Shown here: positions 38,769-47,869 of the stretch, one piece after another
How the letters are laid out: every line of letters begins with the position of its first letter
Position numbering within the stretch: position 1 is the first letter of the stretch
From: CAVVVS01 sp963751355
Lineage (GTDB): Bacteria; Bacteroidota; Ignavibacteria; Ignavibacteriales; Ignavibacteriaceae
Assembly (NCBI GenBank): GCA_963751355.1
Contig: CAVVVS010000115.1
Span: 4,927 to 68,926, forward strand
Reading direction: 5' to 3'
Length of the DNA: 64,000 bases
The notes under the pieces: model-generated
Told to the model about the DNA's origin: nothing
What the model saw: only the letters and a program-made list of their open reading frames with translations
The model's database searches: none
Made by a program: the position numbers and the translations under genes

Positions 38769-38984
38769 ATCTTAACTTGATGTGTTTTAAATAGCTTAAA
38801 TGTTCTTAAACATGTTATGTATGGAACAAATGAACTACATTTATGTATGATATTATAGACAATTAAGTATACTATTATATACATATAAAACAATAAATGA
38901 GTTTTAATACCGTTTTTTCGACCTTTTAATTAGGCGTGATTTTTGCAGTTTAACAGGTAGAGTTTTTAAGTGGAGGATAGTAAA

Positions 38985-39980
38985 ATGAAAAAGTTAACAT
39001 GGATAACAGGTATTGGAATCGTTGCTCTAACATTCTTAATTGGCGGATGTTATACTCAACTTGCCGTGAGAGATTACGGAAATAATGATAATTATGGCTA
39101 CAACAATCAAGATGATGGAGAAGGACAGTACTATCAAACTCCGGCTGATACCGAAAATAATTATAATTATATTCCCAATTCAATAAATAATTATTATCTC
39201 GGCAATCCTCCTTACTATTATTCATCCGGTATTTATTCTCCATTTTCAATAGGAATTTCATGGGGAAATTACTGGGGAAATCCATATACTTATAATCCTT
39301 ATTACTGGGATCCGTTCGGTTTATGGTCCGGGTGTTCACCTTATTACTATAATCCATATTATTATGGTTCGTATTACGGATCATATTACGGTTACTCTAG
39401 TCCGTATTATTACGGGTATTCCAATCCTTATTCATATGGTTACTATTCACCTTATTATCATACGGGAAGTACAATAAGATATAGGAATCAATCCGGCTAC
39501 CGTTTAAGAAATAACAACGGGCTAAGAGGAAGCGGCAGAGGTGTATCTGTACTCAGAAACAACAATAGCTCCCTAAATAGGGAAAATAATAGATCAACAA
39601 CTAGAAGGTCAGCGGGTGTAAGTGTAGATAGATCGGCGAATAATAATAACACTAACCGAAGGACTTATGAAACGAGAAGAAGTAAAGAGACTCCAAGATA
39701 TATAGATAGAAATCGCAGCAGTGAAAGAAATACTGTCAGAAACAATTCCGGTTCAAGAAATGAATCCAGGAATCAAGGAAGAGTACAAAGGAATAATAAA
39801 CCGCAGCGCTATCAGCCTCCGCAGAGATCATATACTCCACCGCAAAGATCTTATACACCACCACGGAGATCTTATTCCCCTCCGGCAAGATCTTATTCTC
39901 CGCCGCCTCGAAGTAGTAATTCTTCGCCTCGTTCAAACAATGGAGGTAGAAGCAGCGGAAGATCCCATAGAAGAAGGTGA
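38985..39980 (+). CDS. Tyr/Asn/Arg-rich low-complexity lipoprotein
   Basis: 331 residues from ATG at 38985, which follows a good GGAGGAT at 38972-38978; an in-frame GTG at 38970 lies inside that site and is rejected. The signal ends in a lipobox (LIGGC). The mature protein has a Tyr/Pro/Gly/Ser-rich section of about 110 residues (YYYGSYYGSYYG), then an Arg/Asn/Ser-rich basic section, and finally five 7-residue repeats of the form PPxRSYx before a basic end. No enzyme motif is visible. It may form a surface or matrix layer. It overlaps the next lipoprotein region and is probably co-transcribed with it and the FadL-type gene. Confidence 0.7.
   Translation: MKKLTWITGIGIVALTFLIGGCYTQLAVRDYGNNDNYGYNNQDDGEGQYYQTPADTENNYNYIPNSINNYYLGNPPYYYSSGIYSPFSIGISWGNYWGNPYTYNPYYWDPFGLWSGCSPYYYNPYYYGSYYGSYYGYSSPYYYGYSNPYSYGYYSPYYHTGSTIRYRNQSGYRLRNNNGLRGSGRGVSVLRNNNSSLNRENNRSTTRRSAGVSVDRSANNNNTNRRTYETRRSKETPRYIDRNRSSERNTVRNNSGSRNESRNQGRVQRNNKPQRYQPPQRSYTPPQRSYTPPRRSYSPPARSYSPPPRSSNSSPRSNNGGRSSGRSHRRR
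39816..39920 (+). repeat. Tandem 21-bp repeat encoding PPxRSYx
   Basis: Five consecutive 21-bp units encode PPQRSYT, PPQRSYT, PPRRSYS, PPARSYS and PPPRSSN in the lipoprotein gene. Units differ at the DNA level, so the array is old or kept at the protein level. Confidence 0.75.
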
Positions 39981-39985
39981 TTAAA

Positions 39986-40477
39986 ATGAAAAAGCATTTA
40001 TTAGGTTTTACCTTAGCATTAGCATTATTAATAACGATACCGGGATGTTATACGGTTATCTGGAGCCCGGATATGAATTTCCCTACAAAGGATAATTCGG
40101 AAAATACTGATTACGGTTACTATCAAACTCCGTATTATTATTATTATGATTATCCCTGGTGGTATTCATTACCTTCAGACTTTTATCAGCCATACGTTGA
40201 AAAAAACAGGAATGAAACTACATCTGGTATGAGAAATAATAACGGTGAAAGAAACGGCAGCGGTAACGGGAACTTACCGATAAATTACGGTACCCCCACC
40301 CGGAGCAGCAGCACAACTACGGGTAATACAAGTAATCCACCGGCAAATAATTCAGGAAGTTCACGTACTAATACAACTACTAAAAGTAGTAATGATTCTC
40401 GCAGTAGTTCAAATAATAGTACACATGAAAAAGCAAGAAACAACGACGGTGGTCGAAATTCTAATGGAGGACATTAA
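39986..40477 (+). CDS. Small Asn/Ser/Thr-rich lipoprotein
   Basis: 163 residues from ATG at 39986, which follows AAGGTGA; an in-frame GTG at 39977 is less likely. The lipobox is TIPGC (Cys at about 22), followed by YTVIWSPDMNFP, a Tyr-rich stretch (YYQTPYYYYYDYPWWY) and a disordered Asn/Ser/Thr-rich tail. It shares the GCYT start and the YYQTP motif with the preceding lipoprotein, so the two are probably related. The FadL-type gene begins 3 bp after its stop. Confidence 0.7.
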   Translation: MKKHLLGFTLALALLITIPGCYTVIWSPDMNFPTKDNSENTDYGYYQTPYYYYYDYPWWYSLPSDFYQPYVEKNRNETTSGMRNNNGERNGSGNGNLPINYGTPTRSSSTTTGNTSNPPANNSGSSRTNTTTKSSNDSRSSSNNSTHEKARNNDGGRNSNGGH

Positions 40478-40480
40478 TAT

Positions 40481-41947
40481 ATGGAAAGCTTTTATTCTAA
40501 ATGCACGAAGCTGATGATCTTTGCAGCAATAATTTTTAGTGTCAACACCTATGGTCAAAATGCAAATGATGCTTTACGACTTGGAGTGCCCGGGTTAGGT
40601 TCAAGTGCGCGCGCACTTGGAATGGGTAACAGTTACGTGGGATTGAGTGATGATGGTTCGGCTTCATTCTTTAATCCTGCCGGTTTCGGATTAATAAAGA
40701 AACTTGAAATATCCGGTTCTCTCGGTTATAATAAATATGACAATAACACTGTTTTTTTTGATAATTATACCGACTATGCTAAGAGTTCGACCAGTTTAAA
40801 TAATTTAAGTTTCGCTTTTCCCTTTCCTACCATGAGAGGCAGCCTGGTCTTTGGTGTTGCTTATCATACTACAAAAGATTTTACCGGAACATTAAAGTTC
40901 AACGGTTTTAACGGCAACAATAACTCAATGATACAATTTTATAATTACGGCGCTTCTTATAATATCCCGTATGATTTATATTTGACTGATACAACTTTCA
41001 ATTCGCAAACTAATTCATATAATTCAATCTTCAATGGAAACTTAAATCAAAGCGGCAGTATCATTTCTACCGGTTCGCTTGACAATTGGACATTTTCCGG
41101 AGCTATTGAGGCTTACAAAAATCTTTTCCTGGGGATTAATCTAAATATAATAACAGGCACTTATAATAATAATAATGATTACTACGAGGAAGATTCCCAG
41201 GGTAATTATACCAATCTTGAAACTGCACCGGGTGATTCCAGAACCATGGCTTTCCAAAGTTTTCACCTTAACAGAATCCTTAATTGGAATATTTCAGGAT
41301 GGAATGCTAAATTCGGTGTTTTATACCAGGTAAACAATATTGCAAGGATTGGTGCAACAGTACAGTTCCCCAAAACATATACTGTAAAAGAAAAATTTAC
41401 TGTTAGCGGCGATGCATTATTCGGAGGCGGCTTTAATCCGTCATTAAATTCTTCAGATTACAGTGATCAGGTTCAGTATGATATTGTTACACCATATGAA
41501 CTTTCATTAGGTGGTTCGGTAAGTTTGCAAGGTCTTATTTTAAGCGGGCAAATTACACAAATAGATTATACGCAATTAAAATTCGATAATCCCAGCGGAT
41601 TAACTACACAATATGTTGCACAACAAAACAAAACTATAATGGACAGTTTAAAATCAGTATTGAATTTTAATATCGGTGCCGAATATTCCGTTCCAAACAC
41701 CGGACTGAGATTAAGAGCCGGTTATATGGTAATACCTTCCGCTCACCAATCCGATCCGTCAAGTTTCGATCATAAGTATCTAACATTCGGAGCCGGATAT
41801 TTGCTGCAGGAGGCTGTTTCAATTGATGTTGCTTACGCACACGGTACATGGAAAACATACGGAGATAATTACGGTAATAATGTTTCCAGAACTCATCAGG
41901 ATATAACATCAAATCATTTGATATTAAGCATGACCTACCGATTTTAA
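40481..41947 (+). CDS. FadL/OmpP1-family outer-membrane transport protein
   Basis: 488 residues with a signal (about 1-24, NTYGQN). The conserved N-terminal segment GSSARALGMGNSYVGLSDDGSASFFNPAGFGLI matches the PorV/FadL-like plug region, and the C-terminus ends in an aromatic beta strand (ILSMTYRF). Members transport hydrophobic compounds or serve as T9SS shuttle proteins (PorV/LptO). Which of these applies cannot be told from sequence. It lies 3 bp after the small lipoprotein gene. The 300 bp downstream (41948-42247) shows no gene. Confidence 0.78.
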   Translation: MESFYSKCTKLMIFAAIIFSVNTYGQNANDALRLGVPGLGSSARALGMGNSYVGLSDDGSASFFNPAGFGLIKKLEISGSLGYNKYDNNTVFFDNYTDYAKSSTSLNNLSFAFPFPTMRGSLVFGVAYHTTKDFTGTLKFNGFNGNNNSMIQFYNYGASYNIPYDLYLTDTTFNSQTNSYNSIFNGNLNQSGSIISTGSLDNWTFSGAIEAYKNLFLGINLNIITGTYNNNNDYYEEDSQGNYTNLETAPGDSRTMAFQSFHLNRILNWNISGWNAKFGVLYQVNNIARIGATVQFPKTYTVKEKFTVSGDALFGGGFNPSLNSSDYSDQVQYDIVTPYELSLGGSVSLQGLILSGQITQIDYTQLKFDNPSGLTTQYVAQQNKTIMDSLKSVLNFNIGAEYSVPNTGLRLRAGYMVIPSAHQSDPSSFDHKYLTFGAGYLLQEAVSIDVAYAHGTWKTYGDNYGNNVSRTHQDITSNHLILSMTYRF

Positions 41948-42247
41948 TTGATTATCATAAATATAAAATTTTAATGCCGTTGATTATTTTTATTAATGAA
42001 CGGTATTTTTATTTTATAGAAGTATGTCCCTTGTATAGGTTCATTATTTAAAGTTTGATTATCAATAAAGATATTATCTTGCCTCTGTTATTTTTTCACT
42101 ACTAATTTAACTCCATGTGAACTAAACCATGGTAAATTATTTAGCATTTGAATTTAATCTTTTCAAAAAATATAGTAATTTATAAATAAATTAGTTTAAG
42201 CATTTTTACAGGTTAATTTAATTCAGACAATAATAGTAATTGCTGCT

Positions 42248-42886
42248 ATGTCAATGAGTAGTAATAAAAATAAGAGGGATAAAATTCACTACTCCCGTAA
42301 TTTTAAATTAGCCCTTATTGCGAGTTTGTCTATCATTATATTCTGTTTTACTTTACTGCCAAAAATTAGTTTGAACATGTACAAAGTTGAAAATGATGAT
42401 TCTATATTTAACTATTCGGATATTGTACCACCTACACTTCAAAATGAAACCTCCGCTTTACGATCGTCTGCAGAAAAACCCCCGATTCCTTTGATTAGAA
42501 TCTCTACCGCAATTGGAGAACCGGATCTTCTGTATGATATAAATATCCCGAATAAAACTAAGGGTCAGAAATCATCGGGGAATTTAAATCATTCAACTGA
42601 TAATGAAAACTTATCATCAAACTCATATTTCGCATCCATGCCCAGGCAAATCCTGGAAGTACTGCCGCAAAAAAGTGAAGATAATTCCAAGGGAAGAATA
42701 GATCTGTCACTTAACATCGGCGGAGACGGTAAGGTGAAAGGTTACAAAGTATTGGATAATACTACCGGGAGTGAAGCATGTTTGAAAAACGTAATAAAAG
42801 CCGTTTACAAATCTAGGTGGGAACCGCTGACAACACAAAATGATACCGCAAGTTATTGGCTTCATAAATCATATACGTTTAACTGA
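42248..42886 (+). CDS. TonB-family protein with C-terminal TonB-like domain
   Basis: 212 residues. A short cytoplasmic basic segment and one transmembrane helix (about 24-43, ALIASLSIIIFCFTLLP) precede a Pro/Ser/Asn-rich spacer and a C-terminal domain at about 148-212 (IDLSLNIGGDGKVKGYKVL, ACLKNVIKAVYKSRWEP), which fits the TonB C-terminal fold. TonB carries energy from ExbB/ExbD to outer-membrane receptors, but no exbB, exbD or receptor gene is nearby, so a specialised role is possible. The spacer is shorter and less Pro/Lys-rich than in classical TonB. Confidence 0.65.
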   Translation: MSMSSNKNKRDKIHYSRNFKLALIASLSIIIFCFTLLPKISLNMYKVENDDSIFNYSDIVPPTLQNETSALRSSAEKPPIPLIRISTAIGEPDLLYDINIPNKTKGQKSSGNLNHSTDNENLSSNSYFASMPRQILEVLPQKSEDNSKGRIDLSLNIGGDGKVKGYKVLDNTTGSEACLKNVIKAVYKSRWEPLTTQNDTASYWLHKSYTFN

Positions 42887-43087
42887 ATTGCATTTTTCAA
42901 AAAACTTTATAAAAATTTAATTGTTGAAGCTTATCTCACAATTTCGCTTTTATAAGGGAAATATGTAAATTTTATAGTACTTAGGAAATATATTTATATG
43001 AAATTTGAAATGGTATTCACTTGTTGTAAAAATTTCGAGAATGTACGATGAAGAAAATAAAATGTGAATTGGTGAGGTATTAATTTA

Positions 43088-43275
43088 ATGGCTTTACTCT
43101 CAAATATTTCCGGTAAAAAAGTCGTAAAAATTTTTGAAAAATTCAATTATGTTTTGAACCGATAAACCGGCAGAAATATTATACCGTGTAATAAGTTCAT
43201 TCCTACTCTATCTTTACCTGACCATAAAAATTAGCTCTATGATTATTAATTAGACTTTTAACCAAAAGAGGAATC
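43088..43275 (+). pseudogene. hicA: Decayed hicA toxin gene
   Basis: The frame starts MALLSNISGKKVVKIFEKFNYVLNR, matching the HicA/YcfA start (SGKxVxKxLEKxG). It hits TAA at 43163 where HicA has Gln in RQxGSH. It then continues as TGRNIIPCNKF and LSLPDHK up to 43228, shifts frame by one base in an A run (43226-43230), and ends as KLAL, a TGA at 43240 in place of Gly, then LIRLLTKRGI. Two substitution stops and one frameshift make it a dead copy of the double-stranded RNA-binding mRNA endonuclease toxin. No clear hicB is left in 42887-43087. It abuts rsgA. Confidence 0.6.
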
Positions 43276-43279
43276 GTTT

Positions 43280-44236
43280 ATCGAAGGGATTGTACGCAGG
43301 ATAGAAAGTAAAGATTATTATGTTTTCACTTCCGAAAGTGAAAAAGCTATCAGATGTTCACTGAGAGGTAAATTCAAAAAAGAATTTAACCTGAAAAAGG
43401 ATAAACTATATCAACGGGATATAGCAGTCGTAGGTGATAAAGTGGATTTCGATTTTAATGATGACGGCACCGGGGTAATAAATAAAATTCATTCAAGGAT
43501 AAATTATCTTGCAAGGAAAGCTCCGCGGATCAAAGGGGCAAGTCACCGCGGCGAACGGCTTGAACAAATAATCGCCTCAAATATTGATCAATTTTTCATT
43601 GTTATGAGTGCTGCAGAGCCGCCATTTAACAACAAAGTACTCGATAGATTATTGGCGACCGGAGAAAGCTCACATCTTCATATCAAAATAATAATAAATA
43701 AAAGTGATATACAAATAAACAGAGAAATGGACGAGTGGATTAAATTATACAACGTGATAGGATATCACGTGATCAAAACGAGCACAATTACGGGAGAAGG
43801 ATTAGAAGAAGTAAAAGCACTCTGTCCAGGGAATAAAAATATTTTTTGGGGACAATCAGGCGTTGGAAAATCATCAATACTAAACGAAATGTTTCCCGGA
43901 ATAAACCTGGGAACAGGTAAAATCAGCGGCTTTACCGGGAAAGGTATTCATACAACTGTTACAAGCAATATGATAAAAGTTGCTAACGACACTTACATAA
44001 TTGATACACCCGGAATACGCGAAATTGAACCCTTTGGTATAAGAAAAGAAGATCTGGGACATTATTTTAGAGAATTCAAAGTGTTCTCAGCTCATTGTAA
44101 GTTTAATACATGCACACATTACCACGAACCTAACTGCGCAGTTATTGAAGCAGTAGAAGATAAAGAAATTTCTTACGAAAGGTATGAGAGTTATCTCCGG
44201 ATGCTTGAGACAATCGAGGAGGATATTATTTTTTAA
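43280..44236 (+). CDS. rsgA: Ribosome biogenesis GTPase RsgA, start codon unclear
   Basis: Circularly permuted GTPase that matures the 30S subunit. Order of motifs counted from 43280: OB-fold N-terminus (IEGIVRRIESKDYYVF), G4 NKSD (140-143), G1 GQSGVGKSS (191-199), G2/switch region TGKGIHTT, G3 DTPG (242-245), then a zinc knuckle (C..CxHxHxxxC in HCKFNTCTHYHEPNC). The full frame is open from 43262, but there is no ATG, GTG or TTG before GTG at 43442, which would delete the OB-fold. AGAGGA at 43267-43272 sits 7-8 bases before ATC at 43280, so a rare ATC start or a base error is likely. About 318 residues if started there, a normal length. Confidence 0.85.
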   Translation: MEGIVRRIESKDYYVFTSESEKAIRCSLRGKFKKEFNLKKDKLYQRDIAVVGDKVDFDFNDDGTGVINKIHSRINYLARKAPRIKGASHRGERLEQIIASNIDQFFIVMSAAEPPFNNKVLDRLLATGESSHLHIKIIINKSDIQINREMDEWIKLYNVIGYHVIKTSTITGEGLEEVKALCPGNKNIFWGQSGVGKSSILNEMFPGINLGTGKISGFTGKGIHTTVTSNMIKVANDTYIIDTPGIREIEPFGIRKEDLGHYFREFKVFSAHCKFNTCTHYHEPNCAVIEAVEDKEISYERYESYLRMLETIEEDIIF

Positions 44237-44681
44237 TTGTTAATTCTTGAAATTATAAACCCTGAGTTTGTAATTACCTTTAAATCGTTTTAATTGCTCA
44301 ATAACTGTACAAATTGCAACTTGCTTTAATCTTATAACTTAATGCTAACTATTTACTTACTAAATATCATGTGATATAAATTACTTTATTATTTTGGAGT
44401 TCTATATGAATTTGATTTTTTTTATAATTACGGAATATTTTGACTTTTTACGTTCAAATCCGGTTTAATAAGCTTAAAAAATTTATAAATTACTGTTTTT
44501 ACGAATTGGAAACTTTTTTGCCATAAAGTATATTTATACTTAAAATTATTTGATATATGAAAGATTAGCATTACATATACTCGTTTTGATATATATAAAA
44601 AATGCACAAAAAATATTTAAAATCTCAAGTGTTTATTTGTACTTATCATTCATAAAACAGTTTTTTCAAAGGTTCTTATAA
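44237..44681. other. Intergenic leader of the menaquinone operon
   Basis: A 445-bp AT-rich gap. I see no gene, RNA or hairpin that I can support, apart from a 20-codon frame at 44406 with a GGAG site that I do not believe. The promoter for menF must lie here. Confidence 0.5.
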
Positions 44682-46112
44682 ATGGACAGTCTCGTAACAG
44701 GAGTAACGGACTCTTTTTCACAATTTCTTTCCGAAAAAGAATCGGATTTAAAAAAACAAAGCACCCGAGGTGTATTAGTTAGTTTTGCGACACCCTTGGG
44801 AGATTACGATCTTACATCAAAAATTAATACTCTGATCAGGTTTTTCGAAAGATCGTTCTATTTCGAAATTCCGAATGAAGGGATCCAAATTCTGGGTGTA
44901 GATGAAATCTTGCTAATTTCCGAAAACGGTGACGGAAGATTCTCGGCTACGGACAAGAGAGTAAAAGAATGGAAAGATAGATTTATTAACAACTGGCAAA
45001 TAGTTAACGAAAAAAGGATCCCCCTCTTCATCGGAAGCATGAAATTTATGGTTGAACATCCCATAGATGAATGGCAGGATTTCAATGATTCAACATGGTT
45101 TGTTCCGGAATTTTTATTCCTGATGATAAAAGGGAAAATGTTTTTATTTTATAACTTTATTTATAATAGAGGAAATTCCAAAGATTTATTAATAGATAAA
45201 CTAAACATAAAGCTTCACAAATTATTTACTGACGAAATCAATGCATCAAACCGATCAAGCTTAGGCAGCAAAGTGCTAAATGTAATCGGAAATTCTCCGA
45301 AAGACAGGAAAAAGTGGAAGAACCTGGTCAGTCAGGGTTTGGACAAAATTCATGAGAATCGTGTTGACAAAATTGTGCTGTCCCGCAAGGTTGAAATTTT
45401 ATTATCAGGCGAACAGAATTTAACTGCGCTTTTTATAAAATTAAGAACTAACTATCCTGATTGTTACCTGTTCATTTATCATCACGGCAAATCATCCTTC
45501 TTTGGAGCCTCGCCGGAAAAATTAGCCAAATTTTCAGAAGGTAAAATCGAAATTGATGCATTGGCAGGTTCTGCCCCTCGCGGCAAATCTAATGATGAAG
45601 ATATTGAACTAGAAAATGAATTGCTGCTGGATAAGAAAAATTTGAATGAACATAATTTTGTAGTTGAACATATAAAGAGTGCCATTTCATCTTTAACAAC
45701 CGATTTTACGGCACAAGACAAATGCAAAGTAAAAAAATTGGCAAACATTCAACATTTATGGACTCCGATTACAGCAAATTTGTCTGACTCGATTTCTATG
45801 TTTAAGCTTTTAAAAGAACTCTATCCTACACCTGCGATTTGCGGATATCCAAAAGAGACTGCGTATCAACAGATAAAAAAATTAGAAGCCCACCATCGCG
45901 GGTTATATTCCGGTATAATCGGCTGGTTTAATTTTGATAACGAAGGGGAATTTGCAATTGCCATCCGGTCCGCTCTTTCGGTTAATAATAAAATCATTGC
46001 GTATGCGGGCGGGGGCATCGTAGAAGATTCGGATCCTGACAGTGAGTACAAGGAAACCGAATTAAAACTGAAAACTATATTGAATTTATTTAATGATGAA
46101 AACGAAAATTAA
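44682..46112 (+). CDS. menF: Isochorismate synthase MenF
   Basis: 476 residues. The C-terminal chorismate-binding domain (about 215-470) has VDKIVLSRKVEI, the FIYHHGKSSFFGASPEKLAKF stretch, IDALAGSAPRG, ELLLDKKNLNEHNFVVEHI, a TPAICGYPKETA motif and GLYSGIIGWFN. It isomerises chorismate to isochorismate, the entry step of menaquinone synthesis. EntC-type siderophore use is excluded by the men genes that follow. Its 3' end overlaps menD by 20 bp. Confidence 0.94.
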   Translation: MDSLVTGVTDSFSQFLSEKESDLKKQSTRGVLVSFATPLGDYDLTSKINTLIRFFERSFYFEIPNEGIQILGVDEILLISENGDGRFSATDKRVKEWKDRFINNWQIVNEKRIPLFIGSMKFMVEHPIDEWQDFNDSTWFVPEFLFLMIKGKMFLFYNFIYNRGNSKDLLIDKLNIKLHKLFTDEINASNRSSLGSKVLNVIGNSPKDRKKWKNLVSQGLDKIHENRVDKIVLSRKVEILLSGEQNLTALFIKLRTNYPDCYLFIYHHGKSSFFGASPEKLAKFSEGKIEIDALAGSAPRGKSNDEDIELENELLLDKKNLNEHNFVVEHIKSAISSLTTDFTAQDKCKVKKLANIQHLWTPITANLSDSISMFKLLKELYPTPAICGYPKETAYQQIKKLEAHHRGLYSGIIGWFNFDNEGEFAIAIRSALSVNNKIIAYAGGGIVEDSDPDSEYKETELKLKTILNLFNDENEN

Positions 46113-47865
46113 TAGAAATATACTTTGGACAGAAACTTTTGTCAGGGAACTTGCCTCGGTGGGAGTTAAATATGCTTGTATTTCTCCGGGTTCCCGCAAT
46201 ACTCCTTTAACATTAGCCTTCGCAAATAATAAAGATATAAAAAAATTTGTTCATATTGATGAAAGAAGTAACGGGTTTTTCGCACTCGGATTAGCTAAAT
46301 CTTCCAGGTCTCCGGTTGCTTTAGTTTGCACCAGCGGAACAGCAGCTGCGGAATTTTATCCGGCAATAATTGAAGCTTATCAGCAAAGAGTCCCCTTAAT
46401 TGTATGCACTGCAGATAGACCTCCGGAATTATTGGACTGCGGAGCAAATCAAACTATAAATCAGATTAATCTCTACAAAAATCATATACGATGGTTTTTT
46501 GACGCCGGATTACCGGAACCTACCATAAGAAGAATTAAACATATTAAAGTTCTTGCAAGAAGAGCCGTTTATGCAAGCACGATAAGTTCTCGCGGTCCTG
46601 TTCATTTAAACTTTCCGTTCAGAAAGCCCTTCGAACCTGAAGCATATACAGATGAGGTTGAAAAGGAAATTATTGACCTTTCTAATTCTGTTTTGCTTAG
46701 CAAAAAAGAGTTTTACAAGGAAGAAGAAAAAAAATTAACCTCTGAAAAATGGTTTAAAGAAATAATACGCTATTTGAAGAATGAAGAAAAAGGATTGATA
46801 ATTGCAGGACCTGAAGATTACGATCAAGCATTTCTTGAAAAATGCCAATTGCTTTCGGTAAAATTAGGCTATCCGATTCTGGCTGACGGAGCTTCACAAC
46901 TTCGTTTCGGTAAACACGAAAAAGGAAATTTAATTGCAAATTTTGACGGTTTTTTAAGATCCGAATCATTCGTAAAAAAATACCAACCGGATGTAATTAT
47001 TCACTTTGGACGGACAATTACTTCAAAAGCGCTGGATATTTATTTAGAAAAATTAAATGCAACAAGATTCATGATAAATGAATTCGGCGACTGGTTCGAT
47101 CCGTCAAATAAATCTACCGCATCATTAGCCTGTAAACCATTCGTATTTTGCGAAACAACATTGCAGTTATTGGAAGAAGAAAATATTTCCAGAAAATCGA
47201 ACGGATGGCTGAAAACATTTCTCGATGCGGATGCAAAAGCATCAAAAGTAAAAATGGAAATAATTGAAAAAGCCAAATTTCCTATTGAAAGCAGAATCAC
47301 CGGTGAATTATTAAAATTAATCCCTGACGGTTCACAAATAATGTTATCCAATAGCATGCCTATAAGGGATTTTGATTACTTCGCATCGAGAACAAATAAA
47401 GATTTAATTATTTATCACAATCGCGGAGCCAGCGGCATTGACGGGATTACTTCTACCGCGTTAGGAATAATGACAGGTAATCCCAAACCTACTGTTCTAA
47501 TTACAGGTGATCTTGCTTTTTATTATGACTTGAACGGTCTGCTGGGTGCAAAAAAATATTCTATCCCTCTCATAATTATTTTAGTCAACAATGACGGAGG
47601 CGGGATATTCGAAATATTACCGATTTCCGACTACGGTAAAGTTTTTAAAGAATATTTCATCGCCGCACATCATCTAGATTTTGAACCGTTCGTAAAAGGC
47701 TACGGAGGAAATTATAAATTAATTAAAAGCTGGGAACACTTTAAAGAGTCATTTAACGAATCACTAAAAGAAAAGAATTTTTCCGTGCTTGAATTTAAAA
47801 CAGACGCAGTCAAATCATTAGGTGTTCGGAAAAAATTCTGGGATGAAATTGCCAGGCAAATTTAA
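46093..47865 (+). CDS. menD: SEPHCHC synthase MenD
   Basis: 590-residue thiamine diphosphate enzyme that joins 2-oxoglutarate (with loss of CO2) to isochorismate. Features are the N-terminal pyrimidine-binding domain (CISPGSRNTPL, TSGTAAAEFYPAIIEA), the central domain, and the C-terminal ThDP-binding motif from GDLAFYYDLNGL to VNNDGGGIFEILP. Two ATG codons lie in tandem (46093 and 46096), so the start is uncertain by one residue. It overlaps menF by 20 bp, consistent with coupling. Confidence 0.95.
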   Translation: MMKTKINRNILWTETFVRELASVGVKYACISPGSRNTPLTLAFANNKDIKKFVHIDERSNGFFALGLAKSSRSPVALVCTSGTAAAEFYPAIIEAYQQRVPLIVCTADRPPELLDCGANQTINQINLYKNHIRWFFDAGLPEPTIRRIKHIKVLARRAVYASTISSRGPVHLNFPFRKPFEPEAYTDEVEKEIIDLSNSVLLSKKEFYKEEEKKLTSEKWFKEIIRYLKNEEKGLIIAGPEDYDQAFLEKCQLLSVKLGYPILADGASQLRFGKHEKGNLIANFDGFLRSESFVKKYQPDVIIHFGRTITSKALDIYLEKLNATRFMINEFGDWFDPSNKSTASLACKPFVFCETTLQLLEEENISRKSNGWLKTFLDADAKASKVKMEIIEKAKFPIESRITGELLKLIPDGSQIMLSNSMPIRDFDYFASRTNKDLIIYHNRGASGIDGITSTALGIMTGNPKPTVLITGDLAFYYDLNGLLGAKKYSIPLIIILVNNDGGGIFEILPISDYGKVFKEYFIAAHHLDFEPFVKGYGGNYKLIKSWEHFKESFNESLKEKNFSVLEFKTDAVKSLGVRKKFWDEIARQI

Positions 47866-47869
47866 CGAA

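Noticed and set aside
42998..43050. Short frame MKFEMVFT before the hicA relic, like a HicB start
   Set aside because: It ends after 17 codons and the following frames show no HicB signature, so a hicB relic cannot be supported.
44406..44468. 20-codon hydrophobic frame with a GGAG site
   Set aside because: Too short and without conservation evidence; could be a leader peptide but nothing supports it.
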